From Palsa-504 sp963847965 (lineage in GTDB: Bacteria; Actinomycetota; Actinomycetes; Streptosporangiales; Streptosporangiaceae), in the NCBI GenBank assembly GCA_963847965.1, contig CAWKCG010000039.1, forward strand, positions 1-64,000: a DNA stretch of 64,000 bases, written 5' to 3'. The translations under genes were made by a program, and so were the position numbers. The notes below the pieces were generated by a model. That model was given only the letters and a program-made list of their open reading frames with translations, was not told the DNA's origin and did no database searches. Below, piece after piece: positions 18,647 to 26,337 of this stretch (positions are counted from its first letter, which is position 1; every line of letters begins with the position of its first letter).

Positions 18647-20069
18647 CCAGGCTGAGCAGGTCGTCCATCCGTTCGCGGCGGACGATGACGCGCGCCTCGC
18701 CGTCGCTGACCGCGACCACGGCGGGGCGCAGCACGTGATTGTAATTGCTGGCCAGGGACCGGCAGTAGGCGCCCGTCGCCGGGACGGCGAGCAGGTCGCC
18801 CGGGGCGAGATCGGACGGCAGGTACGCGTGGCGTACCACGATGTCGCCGCTCTCGCAGTGCCTGCCCACCACGCGGGACAGCATCGGCGGGGCCGCCGAC
18901 GCGCGCGACGCCAGTGCGCACACGTACGAGGCGTCGTACAGCGCGGTCCTGATGTTGTCGCTCATCCCGCCGTCCACGCTGACGTAGGTGCGCAGCCCGT
19001 CCACGTTCTTGATGGTCCCCACCGTGTACAGCGTCACCATCGAGGGCCCGACGATGCCGCGCCCGGGCTCCACGGTCAGCCGCGGTACGGGCAGCCCGGC
19101 GGCCTGGCATTGCCAGTCCACGATCTGGCGGAGGCTGTGGGCCAGCTTCATGACCTCGGGCGCGTCGTCCTCCTCGGTGTAGGCGATACCGAACCCGCCG
19201 CCGAGATCGAGTTCGGCGATCTCGATGCCGTGCTCGTCGCGGATCCTGACCGCCAGGTCGAGCACCCGGTGCGCGGCTACCTCGAAGCCGGCGGTGTCGA
19301 AGATCTGCGAGCCGATGTGCGAGTGCAGCCCGGCGAAGTCCAGCCCCGGGCAGCCCAGCACGCGCCTGACCGCCTCGTCGGCGGCCCCCGAGGCCAGCGA
19401 GAAGCCGAACTTCTGGTCGTCATGCGCGGTCGCCATGAACTCGTGCGTGTGCGCCTCGACCCCGGTGGTGACCCGGACGAGGACCTTGGGACGGCTCTGG
19501 GCCTCCGGCTGGGCTCCGTCGGGCCGGTCGCGCGAGCCGACCGGGATCGGATCAGTCAGGTAGGCCAGCCGCGCGATCTCCTCGAAGGAGTCCGTCACGA
19601 TGTGGCCCACCCCGGCGCGGACGGCGCGCTCGAGCTCGTCGAGGGTCTTGTTGTTGCCGTGCAGGGTGATCTGCTCGGGCGGCACTCCCGCCAACAGCGC
19701 GATCTCGAGCTCGCCACCGGTGCAGACGTCCACGCCCAGGCCCTCCGAGCTCACCCAGCGGAGCATCGCGCGGGAGCAGAACGCCTTGGCCGCGTAGAAC
19801 ACGCCCGCCTGCGGCCCGAACGCCTCCCGGTAGTCCCGGCAGCGCGACCGCACGTCCGCCTCGTCGCACACGTACAGCGGCGTGCCGAACTCGGTCGCCA
19901 GGTCCCGCACGTCCATCCCGCCGATCGTGAGCACGCCGTCGCTGCGCCGGGCGCCGCGCGGCCAGATGCCGGGGTGCAGCGCGTTCAGGTCCGTCGGCGG
20001 GGCGGGCGGGTGGTCGGCGGGCAGCACGTCACCGTGCTGCGGCCCGGCCGGGTGCGCGACGCGGCTCAT
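18636..20069 (-). CDS. lysA: Diaminopimelate decarboxylase
   Basis: PLP enzyme of the alanine-racemase fold that makes lysine from meso-diaminopimelate. 477 residues; the PLP lysine lies in VFYAAKAFCS, the His/Gly segment is HSHIGSQIFD, and LDLGGGFGIAY and CESGDIVV mark the dimer active site. An N-terminal extension of about 45 residues (PQHGDVLPADHPPAPP region) is usual in actinobacterial LysA. It begins the lysA-hom-thrC-thrB run and overlaps hom by up to eleven bases. Confidence 0.96.
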   Translation of the reverse strand: MSRVAHPAGPQHGDVLPADHPPAPPTDLNALHPGIWPRGARRSDGVLTIGGMDVRDLATEFGTPLYVCDEADVRSRCRDYREAFGPQAGVFYAAKAFCSRAMLRWVSSEGLGVDVCTGGELEIALLAGVPPEQITLHGNNKTLDELERAVRAGVGHIVTDSFEEIARLAYLTDPIPVGSRDRPDGAQPEAQSRPKVLVRVTTGVEAHTHEFMATAHDDQKFGFSLASGAADEAVRRVLGCPGLDFAGLHSHIGSQIFDTAGFEVAAHRVLDLAVRIRDEHGIEIAELDLGGGFGIAYTEEDDAPEVMKLAHSLRQIVDWQCQAAGLPVPRLTVEPGRGIVGPSMVTLYTVGTIKNVDGLRTYVSVDGGMSDNIRTALYDASYVCALASRASAAPPMLSRVVGRHCESGDIVVRHAYLPSDLAPGDLLAVPATGAYCRSLASNYNHVLRPAVVAVSDGEARVIVRRERMDDLLSLDVG

Positions 20070-20096
20070 GCGGATCCCTTCGGTGCGGGTGTGTTA

Positions 20097-21152
20097 CTAC
20101 AGGCGTTCGGGGGCGCTGATCCCGAGCAGCCCCAGGCTGGCGGCCAGGCCGGTGCGCGCGGCCGCGGCCAGCCACAGCCGTTCGCTGCTGATCGTGGGTA
20201 GGTGCGTAAAGCCAGGGGTGCTCATCGTGTCAACCGTCCGCGCTGCCAGCTCCTCGGTGTACCCGGCGAACTCGTCGGGCCGGCCGCGTCGCGCGGCCAT
20301 GGCCACCCGTTCCGGGAGCCAGGACAGCGCGTCGAGCAGCGCCAGCTCTTCTGGTCGAGAGAGCAGGCGCGGCCGGAACTCCTGCGGTCCGGCTGGCTGT
20401 ATTCCGAGCGTGGCGGCCCAGCGCAGCACGGCGGCAGCGGCGGCATGCGCGTACCGAACAGCATAGGCGGGATTGTCCAGCACGTGCCGGGCGATGGCGG
20501 CCGCCTCCGGGGGCGCCCCGCCAGGGGGCATCCGCGCGAGCGCGAACCGCACCGCGTCGCCTCCGGCGTACTGGATCGCGGCGGCGACCGGTCCGGCTTC
20601 CGCCCGGGGCGAGGCGGGGGGTGCGGGAGGGGGTAGCACCGGGGGTTCGGGCTCGGTCTGGGGCGGGGACGGGGGGGCGGGGGGAGAAACCACTGGTCGT
20701 TCGGCGGAAAAAATTAGGGTCGCGCCCGCGGTGGTGGCTAGACGGGCGGTCAGCTCGGCGGCGAGGGCCGCGCGCGCCTGCGGCCAGTCCGGCTCGGCGG
20801 GGAGTTCGGCCTTTGGCGCGGCGGGGACGGGGCGGGCGCGCAGGGCGTCGCTGGCGGCGCACGCCTCGCCCGCCTGCGGGATCTGGACCGCGAGGCGGGC
20901 CAGGGCGTCCTGGGTGACGGTGAGGGTGAGGTAGCCGCGGCCGGTGACCTGCGCGGTCGCCAGCCAGGGCTCGCTTTTGAGGGTGGCGGCGAGTTGCGCC
21001 GCGACGTCGCGCGGGTCCTGGCCGGGGCCGGCCAGGCGGAACGGCAGGCTGGAGGCGTAGCTCCCCGATTCCCCGCCCGGGCGGAGCAGCGGGTCCTCCT
21101 CGTCGGTACCGGCTGCGGCGAGGATGGCCCGCCGTAGCCAGGCTGTGAGCAC
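20097..21152 (-). CDS. nrtL: ArgS-related anticodon-binding protein NrtL
   Basis: 351 residues. It resembles arginyl-tRNA synthetase without its catalytic Rossmann domain: an N-terminal additional-domain-like part (LPFRLAGPGQDPRDVAAQL, GRGYLTLTV) and a C-terminal DALR-type anticodon-binding helical domain (DAVRFALARMPPGG, then NPAYAVRYAHAAAAAVLRWA). HIGH and KMSKS motifs are absent, so it cannot be a synthetase. Related proteins occur next to lysA in Streptomyces; their role is unknown. The two halves are joined by a Pro-rich linker that contains an R1 repeat (20,689). It starts with GTG directly after the response regulator stop. The tRNA-Arg gene 480 bases away is a suggestive neighbour. 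Confidence 0.8.
   Translation of the reverse strand: MLTAWLRRAILAAAGTDEEDPLLRPGGESGSYASSLPFRLAGPGQDPRDVAAQLAATLKSEPWLATAQVTGRGYLTLTVTQDALARLAVQIPQAGEACAASDALRARPVPAAPKAELPAEPDWPQARAALAAELTARLATTAGATLIFSAERPVVSPPAPPSPPQTEPEPPVLPPPAPPASPRAEAGPVAAAIQYAGGDAVRFALARMPPGGAPPEAAAIARHVLDNPAYAVRYAHAAAAAVLRWAATLGIQPAGPQEFRPRLLSRPEELALLDALSWLPERVAMAARRGRPDEFAGYTEELAARTVDTMSTPGFTHLPTISSERLWLAAAARTGLAASLGLLGISAPERL
20689..20704 (+). repeat. Dispersed repeat R1, copy 2, inside nrtL
   Basis: ACCACTGGTCGTTCGG followed by CGGAAAAAATTA. It differs from the R1 core at one base and is followed by the usual A/T-rich stretch. It is read through by nrtL as SAERPVVS and sits in the Pro-rich linker, so it is the only copy inside a coding sequence. 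Confidence 0.6.
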
Positions 21153-21533
21153 CTAACTGGCGCCGGCGAGCTCGCGGACCACGCGGATCATCTCGGTGGG
21201 GTCAAAGGGCTTGGTGAGGTAGGCGTCGGCGCCGACGCGGCTGCCCCTGGCCTTGTCGTCCTCCTGCGCGCGGGCCGATATCAGCACCACCTTGATGTGC
21301 GCGGTGTCCGGTGAGCTGCGCAGCTGGACCGCGGTCTCCCAGCCGTCCAGGCGCGGCATCATCACGTCCAGCGTGATGACATCCGGATCGACGTCCGCCA
21401 CCTTGTCCAGGCAGTCCTGCCCGTCGACCGCCATCGACACGTCGAACCCCTCGAGCTGGAGGTTGACCGCGATCAGCTGCCTGATCACCTCGTCGTCGTC
21501 AACGACGAGCACCCGTCTCAATCCCTGCTCCAC
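21153..21533 (-). CDS. Single-domain response regulator
   Basis: CheY-like receiver, 126 residues from GTG 21533 (VEQGLRRVLVVDDDEV); the frame is open upstream but lacks receiver similarity there. The acidic cluster VVDDDE, phospho-acceptor Asp in DVITLDVMMPRLDGW, the Ser/Thr position VLISARAQ and the Lys in YLTKPFDP are all present, so it should be phosphorylatable. No output domain follows. Such regulators lie beside nrtL/lysA in related genomes. No kinase is nearby. Confidence 0.9.
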   Translation of the reverse strand: MEQGLRRVLVVDDDEVIRQLIAVNLQLEGFDVSMAVDGQDCLDKVADVDPDVITLDVMMPRLDGWETAVQLRSSPDTAHIKVVLISARAQEDDKARGSRVGADAYLTKPFDPTEMIRVVRELAGAS

Positions 21534-21631
21534 TCGCGTGAGGGTAGCGTCTTGCGCATGTGTTTGCGCAGTGTACCCGCCGCGTGTCCCGGGAAACGGC
21601 CGCCGACTGGTACCCTTTCCCACGTCGCGTA

Positions 21632-21703
21632 GCCCCCATAGCTCAGGGGAGAGAGCAACGGCCTCCGGAGCCGTGAGCGCAGGTTCGAATCCTGCTGGGG
21701 GCG
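21632..21703 (+). tRNA. tRNA-Arg, anticodon CCG
   Basis: A full cloverleaf can be drawn: acceptor GCCCCCA pairs with TGGGGGC, D arm AGCTCAGGGGAGAGAGC, anticodon stem ACGGC/GCCGT around loop CTCCGGA (anticodon CCG), T arm GCAGG-TTCGAAT-CCTGC. No CCA is encoded. It reads CGG arginine codons. It marks the left border of the accessory zone. Confidence 0.95.
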
Positions 21704-21988
21704 CTATCCGCTGATCAGCTGAGCATTCTTCTGATCAGGGAGAACTCTATGTAGCGTCTGCGTTCGAGCCTGTCGAAGACCGCCATCGTGTGCCACCTAC
21801 CGCCGGTCTCTGCACCCCAGGTGCACCCCAGCTGGACTGGGCGGGTCGGGTGACAAGACCGAGGTCTCAGCCTTGAGCGGGAGCGCACCATAGGGCACCT
21901 TCACAGGACAACCGAGGTTTTGGCCTATGCGAAGACAGGCAGTGTTCTGCAAGGGTAATGGGCACCTGATTGTCTGAGCAGATACGCG
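21704..21988. other. Spacer after tRNA-Arg, accessory-zone border
   Basis: 285 bases of mixed composition with no convincing gene. Visible are CTGATCAG palindromes just after the tRNA and a short direct repeat (GCACCCCAG) near 21,811. A minus-strand frame of 23 codons (MAVFDRLERRRYIEF) might be a gene remnant. No duplicate of the tRNA 3' end was seen, so no att site is called. Confidence 0.4.
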
Positions 21989-22909
21989 GTGAGACGGATG
22001 CAAGCAGTAGTAATCGCTATCAGCACGACCGTCGTCGGCGTGGTGCTAACGATCCTAATATCGAGACACTACTACGGCAGATCGGCCAAGCATCGGCTGG
22101 CTATCTACGAATTTCCGTTTCCGGAAATGCTCAGCGGCGTCGATCCCGACACGCGTCAGGGCCTTACGATAAAGTTTCACGACAAGGATGTCAAGGCTCT
22201 AAATGTAATTGAATTCCTCGTAGCCAATGAAGGTTCATATGCGATCCGTGACACCATTAGTCCGCTTACTGGTACTCTCGATGGAGGCTATCAGATCGTC
22301 GACGCATCGATTACTTATATTCACCCGGAAGGGCGGGAAATAAGCCTTGAGACGATCTCTGATCGCCAGTTTAGATGCGACTTCCCCCTCCTGAATCCTG
22401 GTGAATACTTTTACATAAAACTGATTACCGACGGCTACGTACGCAGGAAAGACATCGCATTTAAGATATCCGCCGACAGCCTGCCCCCGCGCATCAAAAT
22501 CGAGAGTGGGTCCAGGGTCGACATCAAGAGCGGCAACGACAGTCGCTTCGACTTCGGTTTGCTCATCTTCGCTCTTGTGGTCCTGCTAATCGGAATATCT
22601 GTCGCAACCCCTATAATTGCACTCCATGACGCACGGCCTCGAGATTTTCTCTTCAGCGGCCGCTTTGATTTTATCTGGTGGCTAACTATTCCGCTGGTCA
22701 TCACGATCATATTGGGCGCCATCGTCCTTATTGCCGGTCTCGCCATGCTAGGAACCTTCTTCTTTGGCAACATTCCTAGGCGACCGAGTTTCCGGCGGCC
22801 AGGGAGATACAACCCACATTTCTACGGGTACGGCTTTGCGGCTGGGCCATTTGAGCTAGAAAGCGCCGCCCGCCGCTATCCACGCGAGGGCGGCGCGCCG
22901 GATGAATAA
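21989..22909 (+). CDS. Membrane protein of unknown function, atypically AT-rich
   Basis: 306 residues from GTG 21989 (or ATG 21998). I do not recognise the family. One N-terminal membrane helix (VVIAISTTVVGVVLTILIS), a soluble region of about 150 residues rich in beta-type segments (IEFLVANEGSYAIRDTISPL), then two C-terminal helices (FGLLIFALVVLLIGISVAT and LVITIILGAIVLIAGLAM) and a Tyr/Pro/Arg-rich tail. The codon use, with many A/T third positions, is plainly unlike the rest of the window, indicating recent transfer. It is the first gene after tRNA-Arg. Confidence 0.75.
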   Translation: MRRMQAVVIAISTTVVGVVLTILISRHYYGRSAKHRLAIYEFPFPEMLSGVDPDTRQGLTIKFHDKDVKALNVIEFLVANEGSYAIRDTISPLTGTLDGGYQIVDASITYIHPEGREISLETISDRQFRCDFPLLNPGEYFYIKLITDGYVRRKDIAFKISADSLPPRIKIESGSRVDIKSGNDSRFDFGLLIFALVVLLIGISVATPIIALHDARPRDFLFSGRFDFIWWLTIPLVITIILGAIVLIAGLAMLGTFFFGNIPRRPSFRRPGRYNPHFYGYGFAAGPFELESAARRYPREGGAPDE

Positions 22910-22946
22910 ACATTGATCCGGCATTCCTACAGAGCGCCGTACGCGA

Positions 22947-24090
22947 CTAGTGCCGCATCAAGCTACGTTTGCCTTGGCGACGATGCGGCGGGAGCCGTTC
23001 GTCGTAGGCGTGGTTGTTACGCCAGATGATGTACCGGCGGATCATGCTGGCCTGTTCCTTGTGGCTGGCGTGGTCGGTGCCGTCCAGCGTGAAGTACCGC
23101 AACGCCGTGAACTGCGCTTCTACGCGGTTTAACCAGGAAGAATTCGTCGGCGTGCAGGCGATCTCGGCGTTGTCCGCCGTCGGCCAGGCCCCGGCTCGGC
23201 CGTCCCGCCTGGTGGTCAGGTGCGGGCTGAAGTTGTCGCACACGATCGCGATGCGGGTGGTGACTGGGTAGAGGGAGCGCAGGTAGCGGCAGAACTCCAG
23301 GAACCGGGCCCGGGTCTTGCGCGGCTTGATGTGCCCGTAGAGCTTGTCCTCGCCCAGCTCGCAGGCGGCGGACAGGTGCCGGACCCCGGCGGTGCGGGTG
23401 TAGGTGGCGCGCATCCGGCGCCGCGGCGCCGGCCGGGCTCTTTCCCTTTGCCGCTGACCGCGGCCCACTGCCGTCCCGGGCGCGGCTGCAGGTTGAGCGG
23501 CCCGAACTCACCGGCGCAAAAGACGACCTCCGGGTCGCCGTCCTGCGCGGTGATCTCGCGGTCGGCGATCGCGTACAGGTGCTCGACCGGGGCCTTCTTC
23601 GCCGCGTACCGCGGGTCCTTGGACGCCTTCCACGTTTTCAGCCGTTGAAAGCTGGCCCCCTCCTGGCGGAGCACGACCCGCAAGGCCCTCGTGGCTGATG
23701 TCGCCGACCACCCCCTCGGCCACCAGGAAGTCGGCCAGCTTGGCCAGGCTCCAGGAAAAACGGCAGGTCATGCCCGGCTGGCTTGGACTTGGCGAGCTTC
23801 TTGATCTCCCGCCGCCGGCCCAGGGTGAACGTCGGCGGATGGCCGCCCCGGTACTTCGGGTACAACGAGCTGAACCCGTCGGCGTTGACGTTGCCGGTCA
23901 CGTCCCGCACCCGGTCCTCGCTGGTAAACGCCACCCCGGCGATCGCGGCGGCGTCCATGCCCTGCGCGGACAGCAGCACCATCTGGGCCCGCCGCCAGGT
24001 CACCGCCGATCCGCTGCCGCGGCGGATGATCCGCACCAGCCGCCGTCCTTCGTCATCGTCGATCTCACGCACCCGCAGCCGTTCTGTCAC
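22947..24090 (-). mobile_element. Degenerate IS630-family transposase
   Basis: Four pieces in changing frames form one IS630-type protein: the N-terminal HTH (MTERLRVREIDDDEGRRLV, from 24,090), a middle part (WSLAKLADFLVAEGVV, about 23,760), the start of the DDE domain (RQEGASFQRLKTWKASKDP, about 23,680) and the C-terminal half (IAIVCDNFSPHLTT and NSSWLNRVEAQFTALRYF, to 22,947). At least three frameshifts separate them. The first catalytic Asp of the family motif is replaced: the sequence is VVFCAGEFGPL where relatives have D before EFGPL. Asp 2 (CDN) and the Glu are present. The element should be inactive. Terminal inverted repeats could not be assigned safely. Confidence 0.85.
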
Positions 24091-24196
24091 CTGGCCAGTG
24101 TGGGGGATCGGCGGCCACGGCGAAATGACCTCTGGCCGGGCAACCGCATTACCTGGTACAACGCCAGATGCCGGCCGCGGGGTCTAGTGTCTGGGC

Positions 24197-24637
24197 ATGG
24201 TGTTCTGGCAGCTGACCATCGACGCGAATGACCCCGCTGTGCTGGCGCGGTTCTGGGCGCAAGCGCTGGGCTATCAGCCGGTGCCCCCGGCGGAACCGCA
24301 GACGACCTGGCACGCGCACTACCGCGCCCGGCTGGGGGCAGACGCGGCCTTCGCCAACCGGCTCTTCGACCCGGAAGGGCTGCGCCCGCCGATCTATTTC
24401 CAGAAGGTGCCGGAGGCCAAAGCGGGCAAGAACCGGCTCCATCTCGACCTCTACCCCACTGGCCGCGATAACGCGCTGCCGGCGGAGCGGCGGATCGAGA
24501 TCGTCGAGGCGAAGGTTGCCGAGCTGATCGGGCTGGGTGCCAGCGTGGAGCGCCGGACCCGGTACGACGACCCGGAGGACCCGATCTACTACGTGGTCAT
24601 GCACGACCCGGAAGGCAACGAGTTCTGCATCAGCTGA
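24197..24637 (+). CDS. VOC-family (glyoxalase-like) protein
   Basis: 146 residues from ATG 24197. The pattern FWQLTIDANDPAVLARFWAQALGY at the start and VVMHDPEGNEFCIS at the end is typical of single-domain vicinal-oxygen-chelate proteins of the glyoxalase-like group. These often act as small-molecule-binding or isomerase/dioxygenase-like proteins; substrate unknown. It stands alone, just downstream of the dead transposase and in the opposite orientation. Confidence 0.85.
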   Translation: MVFWQLTIDANDPAVLARFWAQALGYQPVPPAEPQTTWHAHYRARLGADAAFANRLFDPEGLRPPIYFQKVPEAKAGKNRLHLDLYPTGRDNALPAERRIEIVEAKVAELIGLGASVERRTRYDDPEDPIYYVVMHDPEGNEFCIS

Positions 24638-24694
24638 AACTCACCGCGCAATGCGGATGGTCAGGTTCTGCTCAGTAGCGCGAGGCGACGGACG

Positions 24695-24925
24695 ATGTTC
24701 GAGCGGTTTACTGACCGGGCGCGGCGTGTCGTGGTCCTGGCGCAAGAAGAAGCCAGGAGGCTCGATCACAACTGGATCGGCACCGAGCACATCCTGCTCG
24801 GCCTGATCCGTGAGGGCGACGGCGTGGCCACGCAGATGCTGGTCAAGCTTGGCGCGGAGCTGAATCGAGTGCGCCAGCAGGTCAGCCAGCTCATCAGCGG
24901 CCAGCAGCCGCAGCCAGGTCGCTGA
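24695..24925 (+). CDS. Stand-alone Clp N-terminal (ClpC-type) fragment
   Basis: 76 residues that match the beginning of ClpC: MFERFTDRARRVVVLAQEEARRLDHNWIGTEHILLGL (positions 1-37), followed by a short end. Full ClpC has two such repeats and two AAA+ modules (over 800 residues); here only one repeat is present. It may be a free adaptor-binding domain, as known for some ClpS/ClpN-like proteins, or a gene remnant. No ClpC body follows. The first half is unusually well conserved for a remnant. Confidence 0.75.
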   Translation: MFERFTDRARRVVVLAQEEARRLDHNWIGTEHILLGLIREGDGVATQMLVKLGAELNRVRQQVSQLISGQQPQPGR

Positions 24926-25069
24926 CCTCCACGGGAGGCCGAGCCGGTGGCCGACCTCGCCATGGTCACCTGACCGGCGCCGAGGCCGGTCCTTGATAAT
25001 CGACAGCACCCGTGGCGCTGATGCTGGGCAGGTGCGCGCTACAGTCCAGCAAGACGAAGGGAGGCGGCT

Positions 25070-25669
25070 ATGGCCGGAGAGTCGCAGTTCACGATCGGGA
25101 CCAGGGCAAGCTGCACGGATGGTGACTGCGGCGAGGTTCGCCGCCTGATCATCGACCCGGCCACGGACACGGTCACCCACCTTGTCATCCAGCCCGGGCA
25201 CCGGCAGGAGGCCGCGCGGCTTGTCCCCGTGCACCTGGCCGAGGCCACGGACGACGGAATCAGGCTGCGCTGCACCCTCGCAGAGTTCGACAGGCTCGAC
25301 CACGCCGCGGAGCGCAACCTGGTCACGGGTACGCGACCCGGCCAGATAGCGGGGGGCTATGGCATGATCGCCGGTCCCTCGGCGGGGGTGTGGAGGCAGA
25401 CGGCGATCTTCGAAGACGTTATTCCGGGGGGTGAGGACGAGGTGGTGCCCGGCGAACCGGTCCTCGCCGTCGATGGCGAAATCGGGCGGGTGCAGGGCTT
25501 CCTCGTTAACCCGGACAATGATCGAGTGACCCACGTGCTGCTCCAGGAGGGACACCTGTGGGGACGGAAGGAAGTCGCCATCCCCATCAGCGCCGTGATC
25601 AGGGTCGACGAGGGAATCCGGCTCAACCTCACCAAGGAACAGGTAGGAGAATTGCCGCCCGTTGCCTAG
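25070..25669 (+). CDS. PRC-barrel domain protein
   Basis: 199 residues with a good ribosome site (GGGAGG). Two related halves: CTDGDCGEVRRLIIDPATDTVTHLV (about 18-42) and VDGEIGRVQGFLVNPDNDRVTHVLL (about 130-154), each with the PRC-barrel pattern G.V..ii.D...d.VthlVv. No membrane segment or signal peptide. PRC-barrel proteins of this type in actinomycetes are soluble and of unknown function. Both flanking genes are separate units. Confidence 0.8.
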   Translation: MAGESQFTIGTRASCTDGDCGEVRRLIIDPATDTVTHLVIQPGHRQEAARLVPVHLAEATDDGIRLRCTLAEFDRLDHAAERNLVTGTRPGQIAGGYGMIAGPSAGVWRQTAIFEDVIPGGEDEVVPGEPVLAVDGEIGRVQGFLVNPDNDRVTHVLLQEGHLWGRKEVAIPISAVIRVDEGIRLNLTKEQVGELPPVA

Positions 25670-25709
25670 GGGACTCGGTCGCTTTGAGCGCCCGGAGGCT
25701 TGCGCCGCC

Positions 25710-26087
25710 TCATATCGGCGGCGGCGGCTCGAGTGGGATCGGCGGCAGCTGCGGCTCCCCGAACGCTGCCTCGGCCGCTGACATAGCGCCGTAGTCGGTC
25801 GCAAGGTTGGCGTAGATCGAGTAAACCAGCGTGATAAAGATGCCAAGCTTGAGCCACAGCGTGGGCGTGAAGAAGAACAGGCAGCAGATCAGCGGGAAGT
25901 TGATCAGCCAGTAGATCGCACCCCACATGTGGACCTTGTACTGGGTGTACGGGTTGGTGGACAGGTCTTTCAAGAGCAGTTTCATCCAGCCGTGCCGGAT
26001 GTGCACCGGCGTGTACGCGGCGTGCAGCCGGGCGACGTCGGCGCGCAGTTGGCGGATCTCGGCGATCAGGGACTCGGTCTCAGTCAT
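25710..26087 (-). CDS. Small two-helix membrane protein
   Basis: 125 residues from ATG 26087 (MTETESLIAEIRQLRADVAR). The N-terminal 25 residues form a short coiled coil. Two adjacent hydrophobic segments follow (GAIYWLINFPLICCLFFF and LWLKLGIFITLVYSIYANL), and the C-terminus is Pro-rich (QLPPIPLEPPPP). The two-helix pattern resembles 2TM-domain proteins. It converges with the PRC-barrel gene; function unknown. Confidence 0.65.
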   Translation of the reverse strand: MTETESLIAEIRQLRADVARLHAAYTPVHIRHGWMKLLLKDLSTNPYTQYKVHMWGAIYWLINFPLICCLFFFTPTLWLKLGIFITLVYSIYANLATDYGAMSAAEAAFGEPQLPPIPLEPPPPI

Positions 26088-26337
26088 AGAGCCAGTATCA
26101 GCGGGCCGGGGCCGCGGCGCTCGACGTTGATCTTCCCCAACCACCTGGTGGACAACGACAACCGCACCGCGACAGAGGTCGCCGCAGAAGTGCTACACCT
26201 GGTCGGATGGCTGCACCATGCCGGAGGGCAGTGATCCGGGTAGTCGGCGTCCATATCGTCCGGGTTGCTGACAGTCTTGGCGAAGTCAGGCCGCGTAGGC
26301 TCAGCCTGGGTATGGCCGACGGACAAGAGGGGGAGCT

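Noticed and set aside
21704..21988. attR-type site or integrase remnant after tRNA-Arg
   Set aside because: No copy of the tRNA 3' end and no integrase similarity could be found.
22947..24190. Exact ends and target duplication of the IS630 element
   Set aside because: CTAGTG occurs near both ends (22,947 and 24,184), but the inward sequences do not form a convincing inverted repeat.
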